From contig DEIV01000116.1 in assembly GCA_002352665.1 (NCBI GenBank), positions 1 through 24,770 on the forward strand: a DNA stretch of 24,770 nt. Direction: 5' to 3'. This DNA comes from Flavobacteriaceae bacterium UBA2765 (GTDB lineage: Bacteria; Bacteroidota; Bacteroidia; Flavobacteriales; Flavobacteriaceae). A program made the position numbers and the translations under genes. The notes beneath the pieces are model-generated. The model had not been told where the DNA came from. It did not search any database and worked only from the letters and a program-made list of their open reading frames with translations. Positions 17,201 to 24,615 of the stretch are shown here, piece after piece. Numbering within the stretch: position 1 is the first letter of the stretch; each line of letters begins with the position of its first letter.

Positions 17201-19433
17201 CAACAGGTGGGAATTTTTTAAGGTGATAAATAAAGAAACTGGACAGTACATGCTGTTTGCCTGTATTGTCTTTATAAGTAATTATGGCTTCTTCGCTAAT
17301 GCGGGCATGCCTGCCTTTAACGGTCAATTTATAGCCTTTGACTGTTCTAGTGCTTGGTATTTCAGTGCCATAAACCGTTTTAAAAATGAGGCTGTCTGTT
17401 TTTATATAGTCGGTACTGTTGGTAACTTCAACATCAAAAGTATCTGTAGTTCCTTCAACCACCGCTTTATGGACAGGATAATAAGAGCCACCACCTGCTA
17501 CATTTACTTTAGGGTAGATTGCTTTTTCATAATCATTGTTAGCTTGGTCTAATTCATATTTAGTCTCCTCCGCTGTACCTTTTTTATAGGTAAAAACGAT
17601 GTTGTGTTTTTGAATGGTATTTACGGCAGGGTCGTTTACATTGTTTTTATGTCCGTCAGATACTCCATTGGTATTGGTTGCGGTTGCCGGACCTCCTTCT
17701 GCCCCTACACCGGTTTGCCTGACATTACCCTCTGTATCAACCGAAAATTGATCACCACTAGCATCTGTTATTGTATAAAAGTCACCTTCATCATAATCGT
17801 AAACTTGAGGGTCATTATTGTCATCGGTAATGGTAATAGTTCCTGCCTGTGGGTCAACAGTTATATCACTTTCCGTAATATTATAGTCTAGTGTAATGTT
17901 AATATTGTCGTCGCCGGTTATCAAATCACCAACATCTTCAACCACATCAATAACCCCATCTACATCTAATATATTAGACCATGATGGGTCATATTCTGTT
18001 TTTATTTCACCGTTTACGAATTGATAATTGGTATTTACCTGAATGTTGGTAAATACCAAGGCTATTTTTAAGTTTTTTAGAAAACCAACTGTAGTATAGC
18101 CCTTACCTGAAAACGAATTGCTACCCGAAACTTCCTTTATTTTTACATTAAAATCTCCTGCTTTAACAACATCACCAACTTGTAGTTTGTCAATTAATGT
18201 TTGGTTGGCAATATCAATAGTTGGCTCAATACCACAATTATAATAAGCCTCTGCATCGGCTTCCATAGTGGTAAAACTTTTGGAATCTGAAAAAGTCAAA
18301 GTACCATCTGCACAAAAACCCCCTACACGCCATTCATAAAGCGTATTAGGTTCCAGATCTATGACTGTAAATTGTTCGCTATTGGTAGTACTTTCAAACC
18401 ATGCAAAGTTGTTTTGCTGTCCACTATTGCCATCATTATCAATGGCTTTTCGATAAGCAATTTTATATTGGGTATGGTCAAAACCACCTTGCCATTTAAA
18501 AGTAGCGTTTTGCGAGGTAACTTCATCAATGGTTAGATAAGCAGGAGCTTCACATTCCCCTTGATAGGTAAACGAAAATATTTCGGAATAACCGTTGTTT
18601 TTAAACATTCCAATTTCATCAACACCGTCTAATGCCCTTGCTTGTACTCGCCAGGCATAGCGTTTTCCTTCCAATAATTGTGGTTCTGCTAAGCCGTATA
18701 ATAAAGAAGTAGTTTGTACTGTAGTTTGATAAATAGGAGGAGAAGAAACAAATACTGCTTCCGGACTCATCACATTATCATAAATTTCTACCAAACTGAA
18801 TTCGTATTCCACATTACTTACATTAATGTGTCTTGGTGTCCATTGAAATAGTAGATTCTGTAAATTATAGACTGCAATATTCGCTTGATTCTCCGGTAGG
18901 TTTAAAAACGGTGGATCGTTTAAGAAAATAAGTACATTGGTACAAGATTTTCTTGAAATGACATTACCTGAAAGTACATCATAAACCTCAAAACAGAATT
19001 GATATAAGCCATCGGGCAGCGTATTGGCATAAGCTCCAACGGAAATTCCTTTTAAGTTTTGTAGTTCAAAATAAGGAGCAAGGTCTATACTACCCAATTG
19101 CAAAGGAATACCCCCTTCTAAAAACAAGGGCTGTACCCCTATTACAAAATCGTTACTTTGAGCTTTAATACCATTGCCTTCTATATATAATTTGAGTTTT
19201 ACTTCACGGTTGAGTACGGTTAAATCTGTTAATAGTAATTGAAGTTTTATTCGGTCAGTAGTATTGTTTAAGCTTGCATAATCTGATAAATTAACCGCGG
19301 GGGGCTGCGTAATCTGAGGTATGGCTTGTACCGGATAGGTTTGTGCAATAGCTTGTATGCCTGTTATTAAAAACAGGATTGTAAAAATGATATTTTTTAT
19401 TTTTTGTTTCAAATTGTGATTCTTAGTTTTCAT
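14238..19433 (-). CDS. Large TANFOR-like/FnIII secreted protein with zinc-metallopeptidase motif and C-terminal toxin-like domain
   Basis: The 1731-residue product has a signal peptide (1-30, ending AIA|QT). Residues ~35-290 resemble the TANFOR-type N-terminal region of large Bacteroidetes secreted proteins: TLPDGLYQFCFEVYD at 138-152, FLNDPP at 170-175, FQWTPRH at 196-202, RYAWRVQA at 258-265. A fibronectin-III domain follows (~294-392), then a conserved-looking block (~398-490) and an Asp-rich stretch (~490-560). A metallopeptidase signature, HELGHGVFALAH, occupies 882-893, and a Met-turn-like LMDY occupies 908-911. Residues ~1110-1330 look helical. A Gly/Ala-rich hydrophobic stretch (~1387-1475) precedes the end module (~1545-1731), which carries PNGNEIG at 1674-1680, W1685-I-P-G-G and GGYREAV at 1693-1699. 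No T9SS sorting domain is present; the C-terminus is occupied by the toxin-like module. I infer a polymorphic toxin whose protease may release the tip. The toxin activity itself is not identified. Confidence 0.8.
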   Translation of the reverse strand: MKTKNHNLKQKIKNIIFTILFLITGIQAIAQTYPVQAIPQITQPPAVNLSDYASLNNTTDRIKLQLLLTDLTVLNREVKLKLYIEGNGIKAQSNDFVIGVQPLFLEGGIPLQLGSIDLAPYFELQNLKGISVGAYANTLPDGLYQFCFEVYDVLSGNVISRKSCTNVLIFLNDPPFLNLPENQANIAVYNLQNLLFQWTPRHINVSNVEYEFSLVEIYDNVMSPEAVFVSSPPIYQTTVQTTSLLYGLAEPQLLEGKRYAWRVQARALDGVDEIGMFKNNGYSEIFSFTYQGECEAPAYLTIDEVTSQNATFKWQGGFDHTQYKIAYRKAIDNDGNSGQQNNFAWFESTTNSEQFTVIDLEPNTLYEWRVGGFCADGTLTFSDSKSFTTMEADAEAYYNCGIEPTIDIANQTLIDKLQVGDVVKAGDFNVKIKEVSGSNSFSGKGYTTVGFLKNLKIALVFTNIQVNTNYQFVNGEIKTEYDPSWSNILDVDGVIDVVEDVGDLITGDDNINITLDYNITESDITVDPQAGTITITDDNNDPQVYDYDEGDFYTITDASGDQFSVDTEGNVRQTGVGAEGGPATATNTNGVSDGHKNNVNDPAVNTIQKHNIVFTYKKGTAEETKYELDQANNDYEKAIYPKVNVAGGGSYYPVHKAVVEGTTDTFDVEVTNSTDYIKTDSLIFKTVYGTEIPSTRTVKGYKLTVKGRHARISEEAIITYKDNTGKQHVLSSFFIYHLKKFPPVAINVVRINGADDITNLQNKLNKIYGSTGVTFTVNNVEEFEVPEAVWDVDVVNKKIDYNGSGLDSDYPKELNAIKNYYKQEHSGYDAKAYYLFLIDDSMPVTKALSGFMPKTRQWGFVFQAHLNEGLENKKEPADIAAHELGHGVFALAHPFDKPENSGKADNWLMDYGNGTELAYPNWANMSSDALKLYLFQSDQGSESAVAFVEIEPFDVGSGIADGIEPSGKIIQKISINDSNKFVIKGISSSYQYTIYSISVYEYTNTEKTNWQKIKTYRAQFNNNGVFTNYTTNEGEVFSGTITYKNSGSVYISYKLDNDECNYLYNSISWNSTEIAASDLITQLGSKWQTFGNKKTGTFFSPDPSCFITNSLASLIQNDTNSNICNDDKIATDVKELNALFDKTSYTDEEVIALIVNKEICLSTLRQISWENLSKAFNQLGSSNEIKENKEICLLRIMAAINSNNYSDFITLLEGKNKQDSLLLNLIDKIHDKSLNPFDGDNFTSFISGLLAIYNLKPEAWQDRINSIENNDLLGQVVSLSPFSFDSPSFGSFLISLNQAKFEGELNSANEIEITRWLKVLSNASPIPVWAKDSDFETVKLSPLDPVIILTKDNLPLVTTAINGIEPIGENLYIVPAIFLEYKTQKEFNDAVETGIILTIDAATIIGSGGTVLATKVHWARRLWALAEVVGATGNITLNTANIDPNSNLGKTTNYFNAAMGIVGLKNGAVGLKNVVKNIPQVTKNLIKTKSSIKELLLAQYINYRIAITRLRNSDDWGQLPLETRQVLASEKRLYDELVDIDNSTTYHWGTESTNFINGKTADDILDIPKPNRPKPSTYLRSNSLNTHKQLFDSEGGAFLVVKSWIEGGSFNEFPIRKYVMLNSDMSDAITKYRTSRNISDLEDALGYRSGDLSGLDDEIFVFYVKNDKYKFEMPNGNEIGANNLWIPGGKTSGGYREAVIIDKLNPSAKIIHNKNIEELKSQFDYVKVKDF

Positions 19434-19437
19434 TACT

Positions 19438-19535
19438 TGTCATTTCAATCCCGGCACCTCGGGAGAGGAACCTTTTAAATTAGAAATGCTATTTTAAAAG
19501 ATTCTTCGCTCCGTTGCACTCCGCTCTGAATGACA
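19438..19535. repeat. Palindromic intergenic repeat element
   Basis: The 98-base segment has inverted ends (TGTCATTTCA at 19438-19447 and TGAATGACA at 19527-19535). It also has an inner inverted pair (GAACCTTTTAAAT at 19468-19480 against ATTTTAAAAGATTC at 19491-19504), with CTTCGCTCCGTTGCACTCC beside it. The layout TGTCATT...GAATCT...AGATTC...AATGACA is a type of small palindromic repeat I know from flavobacterial intergenic regions. It fills most of the gap between the outer-membrane barrel gene and the toxin gene and ends 4 bases from the toxin ATG. A second weak hairpin (CCTTTCC/GGGAAGG) lies just beyond it, near 19547-19563. Mobility is inferred from resemblance only. Confidence 0.6.
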
Positions 19536-19591
19536 GACCCCTACTACCTTTCCTTAGGGAAGGGTTGCGTTGGGGTTCTTCTAAAATTTCA

Positions 19592-22024
19592 TTAATCCAT
19601 ATTTAAAATTACAATGTCATCTTCCGTTGCATATAACGAAGCCTGCTCATCATAATAGGCAATCAATGCCAATTTTATCTGGGCAGCAATCTGCTCTTCG
19701 TCAATACGTTTTGTCCGCATATCATTCACTTCTGATATCATACTGCCATTATAAATATGTAAATTTTTTAATACTTCTTTTTCTGGTTTTTGCATTTGTT
19801 TTAAAATATAGCAATGATGAATAAAACGTTCTTTTGTTTCTTTATAGGATTCTTTATTTGAATTATAGTTATCATCTATTTCTAGTGTTTTATTAAATTC
19901 TGCTTTGGTTTCTACATATTTTTTCTCTAAATCATGGTGTGCCTCTAAAATATCGGTCGCTAATAATCTTATTGCAGTGGTAATTTCTCTTCTATATTTA
20001 CTTAAAGAAGAAGTATGGCGATCAATAGCATCTATAAATGAATGGGCACGTACCTTGTAAATTTTCGAGGTTTCTTGTTCAGCATCTTTAACTTTTTCAA
20101 ATAATTGGTTAAGATTGTCTTTTACATTCTCATCCACGAAAGTCAAATTTTCAGTTTTATTTAAGGTGTCTAATTGCTTCGATATTTCGGATGGTGAGCC
20201 TTCAAATTGATACCCTTTGTGATTTATTTTGATAAGTTTTTCAAGAATTTTTGGCTTTTTATTTGTTGGCGATTTTTCGACTTGTTCTTTGATAATTTCT
20301 CCTTTTTTTCTTTTCTTTTTCCGATTACTAAATGCGTAATTATACCCTAAAGTCGCGGTAAAATCATTTACCTTATTTTGTGAGATTGTGTTTCTAAAGA
20401 GTTGGATAATATTTACATTAAAATTATGATTTTCTAACCAACGATAGGAACCGTTTAAACGAAAGTTCAATACATCACCTTGCCGGATTCCATCTGTTGA
20501 AGTGGTGTTATACGAACTAGAAAAAGCCGTGCGAAATTTTTTATCGAAAAACAGTTTTGCGATGGCTAAAGTAGGGCCTAAAGTGATGGTTTTATTAACA
20601 GAAATAGTATTATAAGTTGAATTAAAAGCCCCGGTAACAGATAGGTTCTTCTCAGAAAAAGTTAGGTTATAAGCCATATTACCATTAAAAAATTGAGAGT
20701 CGTTATTGAGAACGTCCACCAAAAAAGCATCTTGTTTTTCGATGGTGTTTTGATAGGATAAATTTACATTGATACTTTGCCTTTTTTCTTTCTTTTGTAG
20801 GATGTTATAATTCAAATTTAAATTGGCATTTTGCGATATTTGGGTAAAATTTAAAGTGTCAAGATTGTCATAAGGTCTAACCTCATTTATATAATCAAAC
20901 TGATCTTTTATTTGGGTATGAGCCCTAAAATTGGAATAAGAACCATTGACTGTTAATTTTTCACTCGCCCTTAAACTTAAATTGATAGCCGCGACTATTC
21001 TATTTAACTGACTTTGTTTTTTCTTTTCCAAATCATCTCTTTGTAATCCAGTATTGATGTTCACATTTAGTTTATTATTAAACAAAGTTTGACTCAGTTT
21101 TACGGTTATATTTTCTAAATCGTTATTAAAATAGTACGCCCCCAAGGTTTGGTAATTTGGATCAACACGCTCATAACCCACGCCAATGGCTCCTTGACCA
21201 ACTGTATAAGCAAAATCGGCTTTAAAAGCATTGTGATAGGTCGTCGTCGTGTTATCATTGATGAATGATGCTAATAAATTATTGTTTTCGCTATTTTCTG
21301 CATGCAAATCATTAGTCAATGCACTTTTAGCATATTCTATATTGATATTTGCTTTTTTAAATAATTTTACACGTCCGTCAATACTTACTACTAAATTCTC
21401 TTTGGGAGTTACACCAATATCATCCGGAAAAATAGTGCTAATCGAGTTCTGCTCGTCTTTAGCTTTAAAAAGGGTTAATCCGATACTATAATTTGATTTT
21501 TCAAAAGTAGTTTTTACGCCATAACCCATTCTTTTATAAGTAGGTTCAACCTCGGGTTCATCAATGTTGTACTCTCTTTTTCTTATCAATCGTCCATACA
21601 TAGCACTTATTTTAAATGGACCGTTTGGTGTCAAATCAACTCCAAAGCCGGTAAATTGATGGCCATTTAATGTATAAGGCGAAAAACTCATGGCTACATC
21701 TCCAATATGAGTAGCCACCCATTTATATGAGGGGTGTAAACTCAATCTGTTTATTTTAAATGAAGGTTCGTTAAAAGAAAATTGCTGATTGGTATAAGCA
21801 AATGAAACCGGAATATTATATAAACCATAAATGTTAGCGTTGATGTTACCGTTTAAAAAATAAGTAAACGGTTCTCTATTTCCCAAACCATTATAAAATA
21901 TAGAGTTGGCTGAAAACCCTCCACCAATCGTCAATGGTTTTGCTTTACCTATCTGATCTATTCGCTGGGAATAACAAATACTATGTATAAAAAATATGAA
22001 TATAGCGACCTTTTTTAGCAACAA
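19592..22024 (-). CDS. Outer-membrane beta-barrel protein with helical C-terminal extension
   Basis: The 810-residue protein has a signal peptide (1-19, ...ICYS|Q). Residues ~30-566 alternate many amphipathic beta-strands with polar loops (for example RLSLHPSYKWV at 93-103, GHQFTGFGVDLTPNGPFKIS at 121-140) and end in the strand ATLGYNYAF. This is typical of a large outer-membrane beta-barrel, with no visible N-terminal plug or TonB box. A basic linker (NRKKKRKKG, 567-575) leads to ~230 residues of charged helices, probably coiled coil, that should be periplasmic. No ATG is available: the frame opens after TAA at 22034-22036, and the first usable codons are TTG at 22022-22024 or 22019-22021, preceded by AAGGTAGA as a plausible ribosome binding site. 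It is first in the operon and may form the outer-membrane anchor or conduit for the toxin locus. That role is inferred from context; I know the family only as an uncharacterised Bacteroidetes barrel. Confidence 0.85.
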   Translation of the reverse strand: MLLKKVAIFIFFIHSICYSQRIDQIGKAKPLTIGGGFSANSIFYNGLGNREPFTYFLNGNINANIYGLYNIPVSFAYTNQQFSFNEPSFKINRLSLHPSYKWVATHIGDVAMSFSPYTLNGHQFTGFGVDLTPNGPFKISAMYGRLIRKREYNIDEPEVEPTYKRMGYGVKTTFEKSNYSIGLTLFKAKDEQNSISTIFPDDIGVTPKENLVVSIDGRVKLFKKANINIEYAKSALTNDLHAENSENNNLLASFINDNTTTTYHNAFKADFAYTVGQGAIGVGYERVDPNYQTLGAYYFNNDLENITVKLSQTLFNNKLNVNINTGLQRDDLEKKKQSQLNRIVAAINLSLRASEKLTVNGSYSNFRAHTQIKDQFDYINEVRPYDNLDTLNFTQISQNANLNLNYNILQKKEKRQSINVNLSYQNTIEKQDAFLVDVLNNDSQFFNGNMAYNLTFSEKNLSVTGAFNSTYNTISVNKTITLGPTLAIAKLFFDKKFRTAFSSSYNTTSTDGIRQGDVLNFRLNGSYRWLENHNFNVNIIQLFRNTISQNKVNDFTATLGYNYAFSNRKKKRKKGEIIKEQVEKSPTNKKPKILEKLIKINHKGYQFEGSPSEISKQLDTLNKTENLTFVDENVKDNLNQLFEKVKDAEQETSKIYKVRAHSFIDAIDRHTSSLSKYRREITTAIRLLATDILEAHHDLEKKYVETKAEFNKTLEIDDNYNSNKESYKETKERFIHHCYILKQMQKPEKEVLKNLHIYNGSMISEVNDMRTKRIDEEQIAAQIKLALIAYYDEQASLYATEDDIVILNMD

Positions 22025-22041
22025 TCTACCTTTTTAAAACT

Positions 22042-22049
22042 CAAATATA
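22042..22049 (-). promoter_or_regulatory. Candidate -7 promoter element of the six-gene operon
   Basis: On the minus strand this reads TATATTTG, an exact match to the Bacteroidetes -7 consensus TAnnTTTG. It ends 17 bases before the TTG start at 22024, giving a predicted leader of about 10-15 bases. I see no good -33 TTG at 17-23 bases upstream, so the call rests on one element plus its position. Confidence 0.5.
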
Positions 22050-22104
22050 GTAATTTTAACTTTTTTTTAAGAAATATAGTGTTTTTTTGTAGTTAAAACA
22101 AATT

Positions 22105-22131
22105 AACTATATAATCACGAGTTATATAGTT
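22105..22131. promoter_or_regulatory. Perfect 10-bp dyad, candidate operator
   Basis: AACTATATAA (22105-22114) and TTATATAGTT (22122-22131) are perfect inverted repeats separated by TCACGAG. The dyad lies in the divergent intergenic region about 55-80 bases upstream of the minus-strand -7 element and about 140 bases upstream of the recJ -7 element. The stem is very AT-rich with no T-run, so a DNA-binding site is likelier than a terminator. No regulator is encoded nearby. Confidence 0.45.
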
Positions 22132-22272
22132 TCTTTTTCACAATATTTTTATAAAATCAAGTTATTATAATGACAGGTAGTACTACTAATTTAGAATTGG
22201 TAATTTTATAAATTCTACGTTACTTGATTTTGCCCCTCAAGACCTTTAGCTCAAACTAATCCAAAATTTACT

Positions 22273-22280
22273 TACATTTG
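22273..22280 (+). promoter_or_regulatory. Candidate -7 promoter element of recJ
   Basis: TACATTTG matches the Bacteroidetes TAnnTTTG consensus exactly. It lies 17 bases before the ATG at 22298, but only 2 bases before the ATG at 22283. A transcript starting about 5 bases after the element could not give 22283 a normal leader, so this supports 22298 as the start. No clear -33 TTG is visible. Confidence 0.45.
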
Positions 22281-22297
22281 AGATGAAAAACATTGCC

Positions 22298-23995
22298 ATG
22301 CGTTGGACGCTTAAACCAAAACCATCTTCTGATAAAGTATTAGAACTTTCAAATGAGCTTCAAGTTGAAAAAAATTTGGCATCATTATTAGTGCAACGCG
22401 GTATTGATAATTTTGAGCAAGCCAAAGCTTTTTTTAGACCCAAATTATCTGAATTATACAATCCTTTTTTAATGCAAGACATGCAAAAAGCTGTAGATCG
22501 TATTGAAAAAGCCATTGCTAATGAAGAAAATATCCTGATTTTTGGTGATTATGATGTTGATGGTACAACAGCAGTATCATTAGTAGCTTCCTATTTAAAA
22601 AGTTACTATGCTAACATAGCTACTTATATTCCAGACAGGTATGCAGAGGGTTATGGTATTTCCTTGCAAGGAATCGATTTTGCAGAAGACAATGGATTTT
22701 CTTTAATTATTGCTTTAGATTGTGGTATAAAAGCAATTGATAAGGTTGATTATGCCAATAAAAAAGGAGTTGATTTTATTATTTGTGACCATCATCGTCC
22801 AGGAGATGAATTACCAAAAGCCATTGCGGTTTTAGATCCGAAAAGAAAAGATTGTACCTATCCTTATGATGAATTATGTGGTTGTGGTGTAGGTTTTAAA
22901 TTAGTGCAAGCCTTGGCCTCTAATCGTAATCAAACTATTGATGATTTAAAGCCTTATTTAGATTTGGTGGCTACAGCCATAGCAGCAGATATCGTGCCTA
23001 TAACAGGTGAAAATAGAGTATTGGCTTATTATGGTTTAGAGCAAATTAACAGTCATCCCAGAAATGGTATTAAAGCTATTATTCATCAGCTAAAAAAGGA
23101 TGTTTTAACTATTACAGATGTTGTTTTTATCATTGCACCACGTATCAATGCAGCGGGTAGAATGAAGCATGGAAATTATGCGGTTGAATTGTTGATGGCA
23201 CAAGATTTTGACAATGCCAAAACTATGGCTGCAGAAATTGAAGTTTTTAATAATGACAGAAGAGATTTAGATAAATTAATTACTCAGGAAGGCTTACAAC
23301 AAATACTGGAAAACAGTGAAGAAAAAAAATTTACTACGGTTGTGTATCAAAAAGATTGGCATAAAGGAGTTATTGGTATTGTGGCTTCTCGTTTAACCGA
23401 AACCTATTATAGACCTACGTTAGTATTTACTAAAAGCGGAGATAAATTAGCCGCTTCTGCACGCTCTGTAAAAGGGTTTGATGTATACAATGCTTTGGAT
23501 TCGTGTAAAGATTATATTGAGCAGTTTGGTGGACATAAATACGCGGCAGGTTTGACTTTATTGGAAGAAAATTACATTGATTTTAAACAAAAATTTGAGC
23601 AAATAGTACAAGATAGTATTCCGGAAGAATTATTACAACCGGAAATTAAAATTGATGCTGAGATTGATTTTTCTGATATTACCCCTAAATTTTTTAGAAT
23701 TTTAAAACAGTTTGGCCCATTTGGTCCTCAAAATATGAAACCGATTTTTTTGGCCAAAAATATAAAAGATGCTGGGTATAGTAAAAAGGTGGGTGCTGAG
23801 GGAGATCATTTAAAGTTAAACATGATTGATGAATATGGAATAAAATTGAATGGGATAGGTTTTAATTTAAGTAAATGGCATGCTTATATTTCTAAAGGGA
23901 ATACATTTTCTATAGTTTTTTGCATTGATGAAAACCATTGGAATGGGAATACCACTTTACAGTTGAATGTGAAGGATATTAAGATGGTAGACTGA
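22298..23995 (+). CDS. recJ: Single-stranded-DNA-specific 5'-3' exonuclease RecJ
   Basis: RecJ degrades single-stranded DNA 5' to 3' and works in RecF-pathway recombination, mismatch repair and base-excision repair in the cytoplasm. All family motifs are present, numbered from the start used here: DYDVDG at 84-89 and CDHH at 163-166 (DHH-domain metal ligands), LDCGIK at 140-145, CGVGFK at 196-201, APRINAAGRM at 280-289, and GGH at 411-413 in the DHHA1 domain. A C-terminal OB-like part follows. I chose the ATG at 22298 (MRWTLKPKP) because this is how flavobacterial RecJ proteins typically begin and because the -7 element overlaps the leader of the alternative ATG at 22283, which adds MKNIA. 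The length of 565 residues is normal. It is divergent from the toxin operon and functionally unrelated to it. Confidence 0.95.
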   Translation: MRWTLKPKPSSDKVLELSNELQVEKNLASLLVQRGIDNFEQAKAFFRPKLSELYNPFLMQDMQKAVDRIEKAIANEENILIFGDYDVDGTTAVSLVASYLKSYYANIATYIPDRYAEGYGISLQGIDFAEDNGFSLIIALDCGIKAIDKVDYANKKGVDFIICDHHRPGDELPKAIAVLDPKRKDCTYPYDELCGCGVGFKLVQALASNRNQTIDDLKPYLDLVATAIAADIVPITGENRVLAYYGLEQINSHPRNGIKAIIHQLKKDVLTITDVVFIIAPRINAAGRMKHGNYAVELLMAQDFDNAKTMAAEIEVFNNDRRDLDKLITQEGLQQILENSEEKKFTTVVYQKDWHKGVIGIVASRLTETYYRPTLVFTKSGDKLAASARSVKGFDVYNALDSCKDYIEQFGGHKYAAGLTLLEENYIDFKQKFEQIVQDSIPEELLQPEIKIDAEIDFSDITPKFFRILKQFGPFGPQNMKPIFLAKNIKDAGYSKKVGAEGDHLKLNMIDEYGIKLNGIGFNLSKWHAYISKGNTFSIVFCIDENHWNGNTTLQLNVKDIKMVD

Positions 23996-24030
23996 CCCAT
24001 AAATATATGATTTGTTAATGGAAGTTAGTT

Positions 24031-24202
24031 GCTCCTCCCTTTGGATAAAGGGAGGTGGCTCAAGCCTTTTGCTTGAGCCGGAGGGATTGACTAACAATGT
24101 TAATTTATCTCCCCTTTCTTTACTCCATAATACTTTTCGTTTTTATAATAAAATCTGGCTTAGCGTAAATTCATTCCCCTCTTTAAAAAAGAGGGGAGCT
24201 AT
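24031..24202 (+). repeat. MITE-like hairpin element, copy 1
   Basis: This ~170-base element contains three hairpins. The first is CCTCCCTTT/AAAGGGAGG (24034-24042 with 24047-24055). The second is GGCTCAAGC/GCTTGAGCC (24057-24065 with 24071-24079). The third is CCCCTCTTT/AAAGAGGGG (24176-24184 with 24188-24196). Its two ends are imperfect inverted repeats (GCTCCTCCCTTT against the complement of AAAGAGGGGAGC). A second copy in the same orientation lies at 24616 and a collapsed copy at 8940. It lies between recJ and the DUF559 gene, and its hairpins may also end recJ transcripts. It encodes nothing plausible. Confidence 0.8.
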
Positions 24203-24229
24203 AAAGTATTAATATTATTTTTACATTAA

Positions 24230-24589
24230 ATGAAATCAAAAAGAATACATAATAAAAAAGAGCATTTAGAAAAGAGGAAAAAACTCAGATCTAATCTAAC
24301 TCCTGCTGAAGCTTTTCTTTGGACTCATTTAAAAGCAAAACAACTTGAAGGCAGAAAATTTATTAAACAACATAGTATCGGAAATTATATTGTAGATTTT
24401 TATTGTGCCTCTGAAAAATTAATCATTGAACTAGATGGAGAAGTTCATAACAATTCTATAGCAATAAAATATGATGAAAAAAGAACAAAATATTTAACCA
24501 ATTTAAACTTTACAGTTATAAGATTTGAGAATAAAATGGTTTTTGATTATTTGCCATTTGTATTGCAAGAAATCAAGAAAAATTTTTAA
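24230..24589 (+). CDS. DUF559 (Vsr-like endonuclease fold) protein
   Basis: The 119-residue protein matches the DUF559 family along its whole length. It has a basic N-terminus; LRSNLTPAEAFLWTHLKAKQ at 19-38; EGRKFIKQHSIGNYIVDFYC at 40-59; LIIELDG at 64-70, then H73; and VIRFEN at 96-101. DUF559 belongs to the PD-(D/E)XK/Vsr-like nuclease superfamily. Asp55 and Glu67/Asp69 are candidates for the metal-binding site. The cellular role of stand-alone DUF559 proteins is not established; DNA cleavage or repair is an inference from the fold. The gene is intact and full length. It sits alone between two direct copies of a hairpin element (24031-24202 and 24616 to the window end), so it may be cargo of, or agent for, that repeat. 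No partner methylase or helicase is visible. Confidence 0.85.
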   Translation: MKSKRIHNKKEHLEKRKKLRSNLTPAEAFLWTHLKAKQLEGRKFIKQHSIGNYIVDFYCASEKLIIELDGEVHNNSIAIKYDEKRTKYLTNLNFTVIRFENKMVFDYLPFVLQEIKKNF

Positions 24590-24615
24590 TAAAATACAAT
24601 TGTTAAAATTAAAAT

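Noticed and set aside
17223..17552. 109-residue hydrophobic plus-strand frame opposite the toxin gene, resembling a small membrane protein
   Set aside because: The hydrophobicity comes from the antisense of Asp/Asn/Lys-rich codons. There is no ribosome binding site or conserved family signature.
22283..22297. Upstream ATG at 22283 as the recJ start
   Set aside because: It lies only 2 bases after the candidate -7 element and adds five residues not typical of RecJ. It cannot be fully excluded.
24012..24212. 66-residue plus-strand frame after recJ
   Set aside because: It runs through the hairpin element copy 1 and is not preserved in copy 2. It is repeat DNA, not a gene.
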